64,000 bases of DNA, from the NCBI GenBank assembly GCA_032173965.1, contig JAVUNC010000004.1, positions 27,257,001 to 27,321,000 on the forward strand. The letters are read 5' to 3'. Of this stretch, positions 11,489 to 24,215 are shown one piece after another; the stretch's first letter is position 1, and every line of letters begins with the position of its first letter. The notes beneath the pieces are model-generated. The model was not told the DNA's origin, searched no databases, and saw nothing but the letters and a program-made list of their open reading frames with translations. The DNA comes from Sitta carolinensis (lineage: Eukaryota > Chordata > Aves > Passeriformes > Sittidae). A program made the position numbers and the translations under genes.

Positions 11489-13681
11489 AATTAAATATAA
11501 GAAATAGGAATGTCTTCAATTTAAAGACAGTGTAATCAATACCGAATGCAACTCTCTTGCAATGTAGAAGGGAGTGTTACCACTTTAGGGCTAAAATATC
11601 AGAAAGAGGTTAAAATGTTATTATATAAAATAAAATATAAAACTAGGTATTCAAAAAAAAATGTCAGCACTTTTCTTGGAAAAAGTTAACTAAAAACAGA
11701 CCTGGAGGTAGATGAACCAACTTATTAGAAAAACCCATAAAATTTCAGATTATGTATTTTTTGCAGAAGGAAGTTCTAGTTCAAGAAAATGAAGTGGATT
11801 TTCAGTGTTTTGAAATCTTTTCATTTAATTTCTCTCACTGAGCAGTTATGAATCTTCCCTGTGGAGAGTGGAAATTACATATCTGCAGATATTAGACTGT
11901 GTTCTAAAAATACCTTACCAAAGAATTAGGAAATTATTCAGTATCTTTTGGTATGGTTACTTGCAGGAAAGTGAAACTTTCCACTTTTAGGATTAGTCTG
12001 ATACCTGCTTATATGAAGAATAGGAACAGGTTTATATTTAAAATGGAAAGTGGCAGAACTATGAATTGTTTATTTTGAATGGAACCCTCCAAAAACCATA
12101 GGATTAAGCTAGCTAGTTCTTCCAGTCCTTCATGTCATGTCAGCTAAAAAGAAATATTCAGCTGACAAACAATTTATTTTATTTTTAATCAAAAATTCAT
12201 TAAATTTTGATGCTTTCTGTTAAAAAAAATGTTTTCAAGGAGTAATAGAATAATAGAATTATAGCACAAATCCTTAATTTCCAATAATCAGAGAGGATTG
12301 AAAAGCATTAAGAACTCCATTAAAAGGGTTCTAAGTCACTAGGAAATGCTATATAAAGCCTCTCAGAGATAGTTTATGGCATGTCAGCAGTGCAGACAGA
12401 ATTGCATGTTGCTGTTAAGAATTTGGAGCGAGAGGTTTTGTGTGATACCTGCTTCTCCCAGAGGTGGCAGAGAGAAGAAAAGAGCTTGCAGAAGGACTGA
12501 GGGGATGAGATATTCCTGCAGGTTTGGGCTCGGTATTCCTATTGGCCTCAAGGAAGGGATAAAGCTAAGACACACACTGAAGGGAAGGTTGATCTTAAGC
12601 TCTAGTTCTCACTGCACAACAGTATCCTTCCTTCCTGTGATTCTGGTGGAGACATCATAAGGGTTATTATGCCTTAACAATAACCTACTTTCCCTACGCC
12701 TGTTTGTTGTGATGCTACTATGCATAATTTTTTAAACAATTACAGTTATTTTACACTTAACGTTATATACTTCAAGCTACATGACATGTGAGTATTAAAT
12801 TACAACATAATTATATTACTTATAACTTTATTTACTGGTAAATACATGTAATGTAACTCTGAATTTGCTATAACAAAAATAATCCATGTAAGTCTTTGAG
12901 ACTTTCCACAAAATTTGACTTAGTCCATATTACAGCAAAAACTTGTATTGTTCCACCATTAAACTAAAAATTACTATCTATCTCTCTTAAAGCTCACTTT
13001 GTTGTGCCACAGATGAGTACCTAAGGGCAAAAAACAGTATTAACAGTATTTCTAAAAAATTGACCCATATATTTTGCATGTTTCTCTTTAATAAATCAGT
13101 CTAATGGCTTTCAGAGTCTGATGTAAAGAACAGAATTCTGAAGTTGAAAGTATAATCTTCTATTGATTTCATTATTAACTTAATATTCAGAATTAAACAT
13201 CTCTCCCATTTTGGGGATCTAAGCATTGAAAAGCTCTTACATCTTATCCAAATTTTAAGCATAAATGCAGTTTTTATCTCACTGACATTATTTCAAGATG
13301 AAGTATTATAAATACCTTAAACGATGGCTGATTTAATTATTTAAATTATCAGGGAAGATATATTTAGTGGACATATATATTAAAGAAAATTAGATTGATT
13401 TTGTAACCTTTAACATGACAAAGCACCGCAATAAATATATTCAAAAGAATTATAGGACTAATGGGGAAAACAAAGAAATATGAGACTTAGTCTAGTCTAC
13501 TTATTTTTATTGTAATAAAATAAATTTTCGTTCTGGTTTGACTTAGGAGGAGTATAATTTGTTTATTAGAATAGTTAATAAATATAATATTGCCATAAAT
13601 GTTTTATGCATGCCAGAAAATATTTCGTTTTAGAGCTCTTTCATCAAATCTCTCCTCCTGATACTATTTTCTTTATGTAGG

Positions 13682-13683
<2 letters not shown>

Positions 13684-13721
<38 letters not shown>
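13684..13721. repeat. (TA)n microsatellite
   Basis: About 19 uninterrupted TA units. A second TA array follows only about 120 bases downstream. Confidence 0.95.
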
Positions 13722-13724
<3 letters not shown>

Positions 13725-13843
13725 AAAATTATTGCATATAAGAAGAGTTTGAAGTGTCTGACAAAATACTGCCTAGTCAACTGTTTGGTGATTTGTTATT
13801 GTGTTTTCCAAATTGAAAAAAAAAGTTGTTTTTTTTCCAGTTG

Positions 13844-13851
13844 TATATATA

Positions 13852-13884
<33 letters not shown>
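13844..13884. repeat. Compound (TA)n-(GTAT)n microsatellite
   Basis: About eight TA units pass directly into six GTAT units. Such compound arrays usually arise when a point change in a TA array is itself expanded. Confidence 0.95.
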
Positions 13885-13885
<1 letters not shown>

Positions 13886-15462
13886 CACATCCTCCAAGAA
13901 CCTTGATTCTCCCTTCAGTTTGGTTTTATTTTGAGTCCATGTCAAACCTAAGTCCGATTGGGGCATATCCTCTGCTATATAATTGATTTGCTAGAAAATT
14001 CCTGAGCTGTAATAACCTTCCTGGCCTCTTAGAGACCATTCTCTCTATTACCTGCTTCATCCATTCCTAGCAAAATGAGGCTTCAAACTATCTTTTCACC
14101 AGAGTTATACCATTTTTCTGCTTTTTTATAATCTATATTTTTATTCTTTAATTTTTCGTTTATCAGAGCTGTTTATTAGTTCTCTCATTCCTGGTAAATA
14201 AAAATATTTTTAGGCATTATGACTGAATGTTTGGTTTGCTCTCACGTGCAGAGTGTCATGAATGATCACTCACTGTCTTTTATTCAAAGAAAAGAGCTGG
14301 TTGATGAAAAAATTTCCTGAAATAAGGCAAGTAAGTTTTGAGTCTTGTTCACAAGGAACACTCGTGTGTTTTGTTCACTAAGTGTTAATATATAAAAAAT
14401 CTTAAGCACTTAATGGAACCAAAATCTCCTCACTCCTGAGTTGCTTTTATCTAGTTTACCTTAAGATTATTTTTTTTTTATTCTTATCTTGCCCTTCTTT
14501 ATACAGAGAATTGGAAATTTCATTCCCAAAATCAAAACAGAACAGAATAATTTATTTCTGGTTCTCTCCTAAGAAATTTAAGTTGAAAGCTTGAAATACG
14601 AAAGGATGAGAAAGGTTTCAGCATTTGATCTTCTCATGTTCCTCAGCCACATCTTTTAATCACTTTTGCTTTAGATTACAGCTCTAGTAATGTTGCTATT
14701 CCTTAGGTCTGTCATGAATCTAGGCTTGACATACTACAGTTATGAGACTTGAGTTATGTCTGAACCTTACAGTTATGATACCTCTTGAGAAACAAAGGTA
14801 GAGCAAAATCTCATTAGAATCAGTGATTTCTTTTACTGCTTCTGAGCTGTCTCTTGTACTGATGAAAGCAACCAGTGACTGAAACTTGGTAAGTTTGACA
14901 TGTGGGTTTTTTTGTTTTTTTTTTCTGTCAGAATACCAATTATGGCATATGTTCTGGCAGTTTTGAAGCATAAAACTGGTGCATTTGAAGATATGGGATA
15001 ATACATGTAAAACATAGGGAAAACGCTGGATAAGCAAACCCAGCAGATATTTTTGTCATAGTTTGGATAAATTGCATTTACTTCATCAATGCAGCCTGCT
15101 TAGGAAAAAGGTAGAACGAAATCTCTGATTGCACCAGTGCATGACAGAACAAGTATGAAGGAAGTACCACACATTGAAAATCTACTTATTACATGGTTGA
15201 GTGATCTTGGAAGCAAAGGCAATCAGCAAGTAGACAGAATAATACAACACAGACAAGACTGACAGTGTACTGACTTCTGCTGTTTTTGTCATTTTGATTA
15301 GCTCTTCTGTTGTTGTGGTGGCCACATGAGAAGTCAATACATACAGTTATGTATGTTTATTTATGCCAGGTTTTAGCAGACCCTTCCAGACATACTTTTA
15401 TTTGGCAAATAAAGGATATTATCTGAAAAGGAACAAGGTTGTTAAGCAGCAGCTTCAGCAGG

Positions 15463-15524
15463 AAAAAAAAAACAAAAAACAAACAAACAAAAAAAAAAAA
15501 AAAAAACAGAAGAAAGAAAAAAAA
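15463..15524. repeat. A-rich (CAAA)n tract
   Basis: A-runs broken by single C residues. The 60- and 69-codon frames across it encode only Lys/Gln-rich or Phe-rich low-complexity sequence and are not genes. Confidence 0.9.
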
Positions 15525-16097
15525 GTAGTTTATGTATTTATGTGATTGGGAATAATTCTGATCCACTTATCTACAGGCAATAATTCTAAGTTCAGGTTTA
15601 AATAAGAAAATTAAATTGGCAATCGTTTTCAAACCAATTCTGCCAAAGAAATAATGCAGACCATGATATCTTTCTCCAGTTTCTCCTTCACAGACAATAG
15701 ATGAATTCATTTCAGCCAGGAATTCCCTGATGCGGAACATGGAAGTTACACAGAAAATGAATTGAAGCTGGTAAAAATGCAGAGTGGTTTTACAACTGTA
15801 TTGATTTCTAAGGAAAGGTGGTGGAAGAAGTGATGGTAACTTTTATTAGATAAACAGAAAGGCCTAATCTCCCACTTTAAAAATATCAGTGTTCACTTTC
15901 CCAGATGACATTATCTTATAGGAAATCTTTAGGTACTCTGTTCTCTTCTGAAAGGTTATCATTTGTTATTAAATTTTGTAAGTGGCTTAGAACAGGTTTT
16001 ATACAGAAAAAATGGAATTTATTACATCTCACATGATAAAAGTTTCCTTGAAAATGTGGTAATTTTTTACAAAATGTCATTGGAAGTTAGAGTTATT

Positions 16098-16178
16098 AAA
16101 AAAAAAAAAAAAAAACAGAAACAAACAAACAAACAAACAAAACAAACCAACCAAAAAAAAAAAAAACCAACAAAAAAC
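16098..16178. repeat. A-rich (CAAA)n tract
   Basis: A run of A residues passes into repeated CAAA units and then a second A run. It is low-complexity sequence. Confidence 0.9.
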
Positions 16179-19100
16179 CCCAACACTAAAACCTAGTCTA
16201 ACTTACAGTTGCTGAGTCTAGTTGAGTATTTAGTATACTGCACAAACTATTCCACAGACATGGATAAAGGCTGCAAAATCATATTAGTTAAATAAGGAAT
16301 TAATGAAAAAATAGCAAGATACATCTATTAGTTTGCTAGGCTGCAGGGATGTGAAAACTCACTATGAAAACCTACTTTGTCTGCATAATTGATATCTCTA
16401 AAAAATGGCCCTGATAATTTTCAATGCAATTCTTCTAATTTTAATTTCTTAATATCTGCAATGCAACAGATTTAGGCTTGCCTTGGTGCTTCATTTCATG
16501 CTAAAGAGTTTAAAAACACATTCAGCATAATAATTCCATTGTTTTCATCATTGTTCATTATTATTTCTTTCCTCTAATTCAAGTAAAATAATAAATTATA
16601 TGTGTGTCACAAGATTATTTTTCTTTTAATTCAAATATCTGAAACAAATGTCATTGCCAGTAATTCATTCAATTTTATGTTCCATGTATTTGTTCTGAGA
16701 TAGCTATTACTCTGATATTTTCAGGCCAAAGTATTACAGACACTACTTTTTTAGAAAAGTTGTGAGTAATATATCCAGTTATATACATTATCTATGCCAT
16801 ACAGCAATGCCATATCCAAGTGCAATGTAAACTTGTTTCATTGGTGCTTTAACATATATATGAACTATATCCATATACACACATATACCTTAGAGAATTA
16901 ATAACATTCTGGTTTCTTAATGTATTTTTCCTGTTTAATTCATATTTTAGTTAAAATTATTTTCCTCTGATAATATTTTTACTAAGTTTTCCTGTCACTG
17001 ATGGTTTTCTCTTGAAGTGTCTCAAGGGCAAAATGTTTGAGACTATAAATTTTGCATGTTTAGTGGTTTTCTCACTGCAGTCCTGCAATCTTCTGCTGAC
17101 TGGATGTCTGTCAGTCATCAAAGCCTACCTCTTGTGCTGGTAGATCCCTCATGACTGACTGTACTGTAATTGATCCTAGGAAAAATAAACTTTACATACC
17201 GTGTTTTACATTTTTTAATGAGTGCTCTCATAATGTAGTACAATAAAAAAACATCAATTACTTTATTAAAGATATACTGTGGTTTTGAAAACACTGATTT
17301 ATTATAATTACTGTTCTGGACCATTTCAATTCCTTTCTTGAGAATGAAATATTAAACTCAAAAACTTTTGAGTCAAGTTGAAACTTAAGCAAATCAATAC
17401 CATTTCTGTATGGAGTTCTAAACACAATATTTCCTCAATATATTGATAAGGCACTGAGGATGATGTGCAATCTTTGCAAGATTCAGCTCTGTCTTGACTT
17501 GAAAACTGTCTCAATGTGTTGAGTGTATAAACAGCATCTCTACATTACATCAAGAAAAAATGTAATTCCTTCTACGTCCCAGCTGCATCCAATAGCTCTT
17601 TAATTCTTTATTACACTATAAAAGGGTTCCGAGATGATCAGATTCAAAATATTAGGTTACAGTATGGACTAATTTATTTCCACAATGAATTACATTTTAA
17701 AAACTGTGTTATCTTAAAAATTATGTTAAGTGCTTCTTTTTAAGCCATGAAGCAGACACCATTGAGGACTCATGAAGAATTAATAGACAATCGACTGTCC
17801 ACTGACTGCTTAAGTCAGCAATTAAATATTTGAAGTTAATGCAATTTCTGTATACTTTATGCTGTAGGAATGCTTTCATTTGATTAATATTTCTTTAATT
17901 GAAGAAGAACAATAATGAATGAGATTTATATGATAGGAGACTTGTTTTCTTTCCAAGTTTGAGTTGTTACTCATAGAAATGGTAAAGAACCAGCCAGTCT
18001 GCTGGCCTATCAGCATAAAAGGTTTAATTCTGGCCATGTTGGCATAGCGGATGGAAAACCTTTTGCTCTAGGTAAACAGCCTGTGGAAGGGCAGGGTACT
18101 GCTCCACTCAATTGTTTGTTTTATCTTCAATGACCCTTTTCTCTCTTCTTTTAAGACCTTGTGAAAAAAAGAGGAGAGGAGGAAGGCAATCAAGGATGTC
18201 AAGAGTTTAGCAGTTCTCTATGAAAATGTCCCAGATCTTCAGAGCTTGATTGATCAGCTGCATCTGACTTTATCTGGAAGCTTTACTTTTAACAAGGTGA
18301 TCAAGACAGTTAGGTGTCAGGTGTTTGTATTTTTTTTTTTTTTCTGACATGCTAGTGCTGCATGGTACTTTACTGGGAATCTTTAACTGCGGAGAAAATG
18401 TCAAATAAGATTACCTTCAAGAGACACAAAACTGGGTCTCAGCTCCACTGAGGTAAGCTGGGCTTGCAGATATTTTTATAGTATGGTTTGATGATTATAG
18501 GTAATATGAAGTACAGATTACATCTTCAGCAGAAGACAAGTGATGCCTACTTTTTTCAGAATAAATAGTCTTGAAATAAATAGGAAGAGAGCATAGAAAG
18601 GGACTCAAGAAAAGAGATTCAAAATTAGAATGCATTTTTATTACAAATCTATTTATTCCTTTCAACATAAGATATATAAGACATGCCTTTCAAAGGCATG
18701 AAAAACTACAGGTTGCTTCTCAAAAGAACAGAAGTGGTAACAGATAGAAAGTTGTTACCATAAAACAACAACAACCAAAACCAGAAAATGAAACCAAAAA
18801 CAAACAAACAAAAACCCCAACAAAAACACAAAGTAAGTGCTGTAGTTAAATTCTTTTTTAAGAGCTATTGGGGAAAAAAACCTCTTATTTCCAAGGAAAA
18901 ACACTTTTATACTAATTTTTGCTCATTTTATCTGAAAATAATTACACCATTGAAATAGTTCACAATTACAAAATAAAAGGGAATTTTTCAAGAAAATTAT
19001 TTCCAAAATATTAGCAGCACATTACTATCTTTTGTTATAATCCCTGAATTTTTCTTATATATAAGAAAGATAAGAAAAAAATGAGAGACAGAGATAAAAA

Positions 19101-19468
19101 AGAATGTCACATTAGTATTTATTTCTGTTATTTCTTTGTACTTGATAGAAAAACTATGACAGTTTACTTCATGAGTTAATCAATATATCAGAATTTCTCT
19201 ATAATCTGTTATGTATATACAAAAACCAAACTAATAGAACACAAGTTGCTTGAAGATAGAGTATGCTTTAAATCTTCCATATAAATTGCACAAATTAAAT
19301 AAGAAGGACAGTTCTGGGTATTTTTTTTTTCTTATAGATTCCCTCTCACTTATCTTAAAAAAGAATTTACTTTGTAGAAACATTGAAATCTTTGAAAGAA
19401 AGTGAAATATTCTGGAATGTTAAACATTTACACAGTAAATACACAGTATTTATGTATGCTACCTTCCC

Positions 19469-19532
19469 TATAATTGATTGTTATTGAGAAATTCCTACTC
19501 CATAATTGATTGTTATTGAGAATTTCTACTTA
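19469..19532. repeat. 32-bp tandem duplication
   Basis: Two adjacent copies, 19469-19500 and 19501-19532, share the core TAATTGATTGTTATTGAGAA and differ at a few bases near their right ends. This is a local duplication with slight divergence. Confidence 0.9.
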
Positions 19533-19726
19533 AGTACTTTCTCTCTCAATGGGAACATCACAGCCAATAAACCTTGTTTGCCACACAAATGGCCTATATT
19601 CAAGCACTTTTCTTTGATGACAAGAGAACATATACCAAAACAAGGTGATGCCTTCGGTTTTAGCTTTTATATTTTTCAGATTCTGTACTGCTTTGGTGTG
19701 TGACTAGGAACTTCATATATAGTGTT

Positions 19727-20081
19727 TGTCACAGTTTAGTAAGACAAAACACTCCCCTCCCAGCCCAAGAACCAAGGACGTTGCTGCTGCTTCAGGCCCC
19801 AAAAGTGTAAACAACATTGAATTGAGGAGAGCAATCTGGGAGGATGTGACTTCGTAACCTGAGGATGTAATTAGACACTCAACCCCAAGATGTAAATGGG
19901 CCAAAACTTATAAAAGGATGAAAACATGTGACCCGTCATCCATATTAGGTGCAACCTCAGCAGGGCTCTTGTACTGCCCAAAGTGTGTCTTTTGAAGGCC
20001 TTTAAATAATGAAAAAGGCTACTTTATTCCTTTAACTCTATCTAGCCTCTGTTCCAGGTAACCTCTTAAGGCATCAAGGTG
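19727..20081 (+). mobile_element. ERV solo LTR-like element (bird ERVL-type)
   Basis: The element begins TGTCACAGTTTAGTAAGACA. A TATA box, TTATAAAAGG, lies at about 19909, followed by a segment ending 'tgtactgcccaa'. A decayed polyadenylation region, TTAAATAATGAAAAA, stands where AATAAAGAAAAA would be expected, and the U5-like end reads 'gttccaggtaacctcttaag'. No retroviral genes flank it, so it appears to be a lone LTR. The right edge is uncertain: CA occurs at 20075-20076, whereas a GTGTT matching the five bases before the start lies at 20082-20086. The class call rests on remembered similarity to songbird LTRs. Confidence 0.65.
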
Positions 20082-20379
20082 GTGTTGTACACTCTGATGA
20101 AATAAAAGATATTGAGGCATTATAATTCATAGAAGTAGCTTAGTGATTATATAAAAAATAACATACTGGAGATTCTACCAGTATATGGTTTTAATTTTTA
20201 ATGCCAGAAGATATAACTGAGATTACATACTCTCATACTGTCACCTTGTGAGTGATATGCATAAGTCACTGCAGATAAATACTATTTATCACATCATATT
20301 CTTATACTTTACCTTCCAGTTGTTTCCTAGTTTATTTAAAAGTATATTTGTATCATCTAAGGACACCAGAGACTATGTA

Positions 20380-20986
20380 ATGGTGTCAGAAAGGGACCTT
20401 AAAGTTATTGAGTGCAGAAAATATCTTTGCAGGAATATTATTTCCTGCAGGTCAAAAAAAGTAATTATTCCCTGCTATTTGGTGGCTGTGAGTCTGCTTT
20501 TGGAGTACTGTGTCCAGTTTTTCCCTGGTGCAAGAAATATAATGTCGTGCTGGAATGAATATGTCAGAGAACCATTGCAATGATTAGGAGTAGGGAGCAC
20601 AAAATGTGTAAGAGGTTGAGATACCTGATTTTGTGCAGTGTTACTTGATCAGGCTTAGGAACAATATTAATGAAGTTTTATGCAGAGAGAGATAGACTTT
20701 TCTTGGAGATGTGTAGTGATGCACAAAAAGCTCTGGAGGACAGAAATTGCAGTAAGAGAAACTCTGATGTTAGGAAAACTAAATCAGACATCAGGATAAA
20801 GTTTTTCACCACTAAAATTACCAAAATCTGGGACAGTTTCCCAGAAAGGCTGGGGATGGAATCTGCATCCCTGAGGATAACAGATTTTAAACTCAAGGTT
20901 CTAAATACCTTGGTATTTGATGCTGCTTGAAGTGAGGTCTTGGACTAAATTTTAGAAATTCTTTCTAAATTATTCTGTGATTGTGA
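20380..20986 (+). mobile_element. CR1 LINE 3' end, old and divergent
   Basis: This fragment follows the CR1 3' course. Near 20495-20520 it encodes LEYCVQF, the usual 'VQFW'-type block. Further on come blocks corresponding to 'FFTTKITK' (about 20800-20823) and the 3' UTR. It ends with 'attattctgtgattgtgag', a CR1-type terminal repeat. Many substitutions and indels separate it from the younger CR1 copies here, so it is an ancient insertion. The 111- and 86-codon frames inside it (20248-20583 and 20670-20930) are remnants or chance frames of the element. Confidence 0.75.
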
Positions 20987-23900
20987 GATACACTAACCTA
21001 AGTGACTAAATTAGGAAAAAAGTGTCTCTGTATATTTTCTTAGATTTCTGGAGGGGTTAAGAGAAATGCAGTCTAGATGCCCCAAATGGCATTCTGAAGA
21101 ATTAAGTGTGTCTCCTGGGGAAATAAAGGAGGGCTGGGAAATGCATTGCCTTAAACTGGGAGCACAGATTTTTCCTGCACTCACTAAGGGAAGTATAGTG
21201 TGAGAAGGAGTTTTTTAGATAGTTTCCAACTCTCAGTCTTTGTCTGTGTCCATTATTTAAGAGCTTTATTTGATATGAATATAGCTACTGAGTGGATGAG
21301 AAAATTAATGGAATATGTGAGGCATATAAGGCATAGAACATATGATACAGAGGAGAGGACACAGTCTGTAAGGGGAATGTTTGGATTTTAGACTCTCTTT
21401 TTCACTAATTGCATAAGGTTTGGTATAGAACTTGTCAAATTCACAAAAAACATAATACACTGCACACATTTTTTTCTCTTATTGTGTGAGTAAATCACCA
21501 AATAACATCAGATTTTTTATTTTTCCATTCCATAAGACTGTACTGTATCAAAGATAATTGGTTGTTCATTTTATTTTGTATTTCATGAAGAATATTCTAT
21601 TGAGGTACTAAAGCAAGTTAGACAGAATCACAGAAGTGCAACAAAAATATAGTTTAAGTTCTGTCTGCGTTGTGTTATGAAAACGTCTTGGCCATGTTTT
21701 TCAAAAGTATTTCAAACGATTACGATAAATGTTATGTAAACACAACCTAATTAGCAGATTAAACTTACTGATACACAATTAATTTTATCATAACAAATGG
21801 TGCACAGACTTAAGAAATAAGAGACCATAAAAAGAAAAGAGACTATATAGAATCTCACGAACTTAAAAAAATTTCCTCTTGCATTTTTTTTTCCGTACAT
21901 ATATTGCAACTAAGTACAGAGTAGCTATTATCTCCTAAAGAACGTAAGACTGAACTATTGTTTGGCATAGTGCCACCTAATGAGAGAGAAAATTGCTGAC
22001 CTTAAATAGGCTGAAAACTAGCATTCATATATCATCGTTTCATCCTTTAGAATCCAGCATTCCTAATACTTGCCTTTTCTCTGGACTTTCCTGATTTCCC
22101 CTAATCAACCAGGACCATTTCTTTAAATTGAACTGAAGAAGTATTGTGATTTCAAATATTTGATATGCTTTGGGCTGTACAGCACAACTTATACTGCAGA
22201 ATCCCGTAGGATCTTATTTCATGAAACTTGGGTCATATCACAGTAGGCAGTCACATTCGTAAGCTATCAAAAGTAAAATGAGATGAACAAAGCAAACTAA
22301 AATTACTAATAGTGTGTTTCTTGCCTTTGACAATACATACAGCAAGGCATGATAATGGACAATTCCTAATTTTTCCTCTTACTTCAACTAATAAAGCAAT
22401 AAAAACATTTTACAGTAACTCTGAACTCTGTCCCTGTCTGTATGGGAAGGAAACAGAACATTTTAACCCACAGATTTTATTTTTAATTTTTTCTCCAAGG
22501 CATAGACAAAATGGCATTAGTGACAGAAGGGTACTACTCCACGGCAGTGCTTCACAGAATTACAACAAAGACAGTAGAACGTGGCCAGGGGCTGAAAACA
22601 GGCAGCTAATTCAATGGAGACAAGGAGATGCTATATTCAGTTCTCAAAGGGAAAGCTCTTCTAAAGGCACCAGACAATTTTCATCCAAAGCAAGTCCACC
22701 CATTTCATGGTTGTTCACCTGCTGATCCTTTCATCACCTCAATTAAAAAAACTACTGAGATTTCTTAAAAATCAGAATGAATTGATGAAATCTTTTTGAT
22801 GCAATTAGTGATTTGTACTAATTGCACAACAACATAATTTTTACTTTCTCTTACTGGCTACAGTGGAAAGTAAATCCAAACTTGTTCCATATTGGTTAAT
22901 AGAGAAAAAAAAGGTGATTCAGATCCCACCTAGTGGGTGAAGCTCCTACAAGACTAATTTGTACATACTTCGTTTGGGCTTTTATCTTAATAAATGTATA
23001 TGCTCAGAAACAGATTTCTGTAAATTCACTGAGACTATACTTAAGAACCTGTAAGTTTTATCTAATATCTTGCTAGAGTATTTGCCTGTTCTTTTCCATG
23101 CTTTTGTTTAATTTATGGTAGATGTACTTATTAAGATTATAAATAGCCAAGTGTTTTATTTTTTTATATTTGTCAGTGAAAACATTAAAAATAAAAATAC
23201 ACACTTTACAAAATATAAGTTTTTACTCTCATAAACTAAAATTTATCAGAGTGCATTTTCCTATAATGAACATTTAGATTTGCTTAATTTGGTGACTTTT
23301 AAGTATCATATGTGTTCTACCATGGATTTCCTACCATTTTTTCCTAACACTTTCTGTCACAGTTTGAGTCTCTTAAGAAAAGAAGTGAGACTAATAAATT
23401 AAAAGATTATCGAGGAAAATAGCGTGATCACCTACTTGAAATTAGCAGAGACATATGCCATGCTCCATGAATGGCTTTTTTGTGCCCAGCAAAAACCAGG
23501 TATTCGATGCAACCAAATCATTCTATGCTTCAATTTCCTTAAATTTTCTTGTATTAATCGGCTAGTGATTTTTTTTTTTCCTGGTGTAATCTTCTTGGTT
23601 TATATTTTTACTTCAGTCTATTAAGTTGTACTCAAGTATGCCTCAGGCTGAAAGATTTTTTTTTTTTGGGTGACTAAGATACATTTCTTGCCTTTTGTTT
23701 ACTCTTTTGCCACATAGCGTTTTCTGTATCTGAAAGGACTGCAAAGCCAAAATGTAGCATTAAAAAAATGTAATGTTTCAGAAAAATCTCCACAATTATG
23801 GCGTTATCCCCACAGTAAGAAGGGAAGTACTGCTGTTTGATAGCAGATATATGTACTTCCTTAATGAATAAAGTTAGCTACCTAATTCTCACCTAGCACA

Positions 23901-24190
23901 GGCATTACAGAACCATATTACTACTGCTGATCATGATAGACACATATATAGCAATAAAAGGAAAAGGAACAAAATACAGACCTGATCACTAATACCAAGT
24001 TGTCCATACAGTTTATTGTAAGGACAACCCTTTGGCCATGGCCCAAATTAGCTACATTGTGTCAAAAATTTATCAGTTTTAATCTGGGTATAATATTAGG
24101 GTTGAAAACTTGCTTCTTACAGTCAGTTTGCAGGCAGTCACTTAGGTTTTTGGGGGTTTATTTTAGGTTTTATTTGGGTTTTTTTGTTTG

Positions 24191-24215
24191 TTTTTTTTTT
24201 TTTTTTTTTTTTTTT
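24191..24215. repeat. Poly(T) homopolymer, 25 bases
   Basis: An uninterrupted run of 25 T preceded by T/G-rich sequence. The 78-codon frame across it encodes a Phe run and is not a gene. Confidence 0.9.

Larger units (their letters stand above)
9451..13683. other. Non-genic AT-rich interval
   Basis: No supportable gene. It contains a three-fold 14-bp tandem repeat (9817-9854), a 43-base A tract (10243-10285), an X-box-like site (10727-10739), a T/G-rich tract (11433-11488), and a slightly GC-richer patch with a TATA sequence and a 94-codon frame (12349-12660). Confidence 0.5.
13885..19726. other. Non-genic AT-rich interval
   Basis: No supportable gene in nearly 6 kb. It contains A-rich tracts with interspersed C at 15463-15524, 16098-16178 and 18761-18832, and a near-palindrome at 18682-18700 with 9-bp arms and a single central base. 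A 32-bp tandem duplication lies at 19469-19532. Open frames (up to 105 codons) are unrecognised. Confidence 0.5.

Noticed and set aside
12240..12300. Repeated 'atagaat' units resembling the CR1 terminal repeat
   Set aside because: No CR1 3' UTR sequence follows in either direction, and the motif is common in AT-rich DNA.
13749..13986. Two 61-codon frames across the compound microsatellite
   Set aside because: They encode the Ile-Tyr and Met-Tyr-Val-Cys translation of the TA and GTAT repeats.
18157..18300. Possible exon after a pyrimidine tract ending 'tcttcttttaag'
   Set aside because: All three frames hit stops within about 22 codons and no donor site or homology is apparent.
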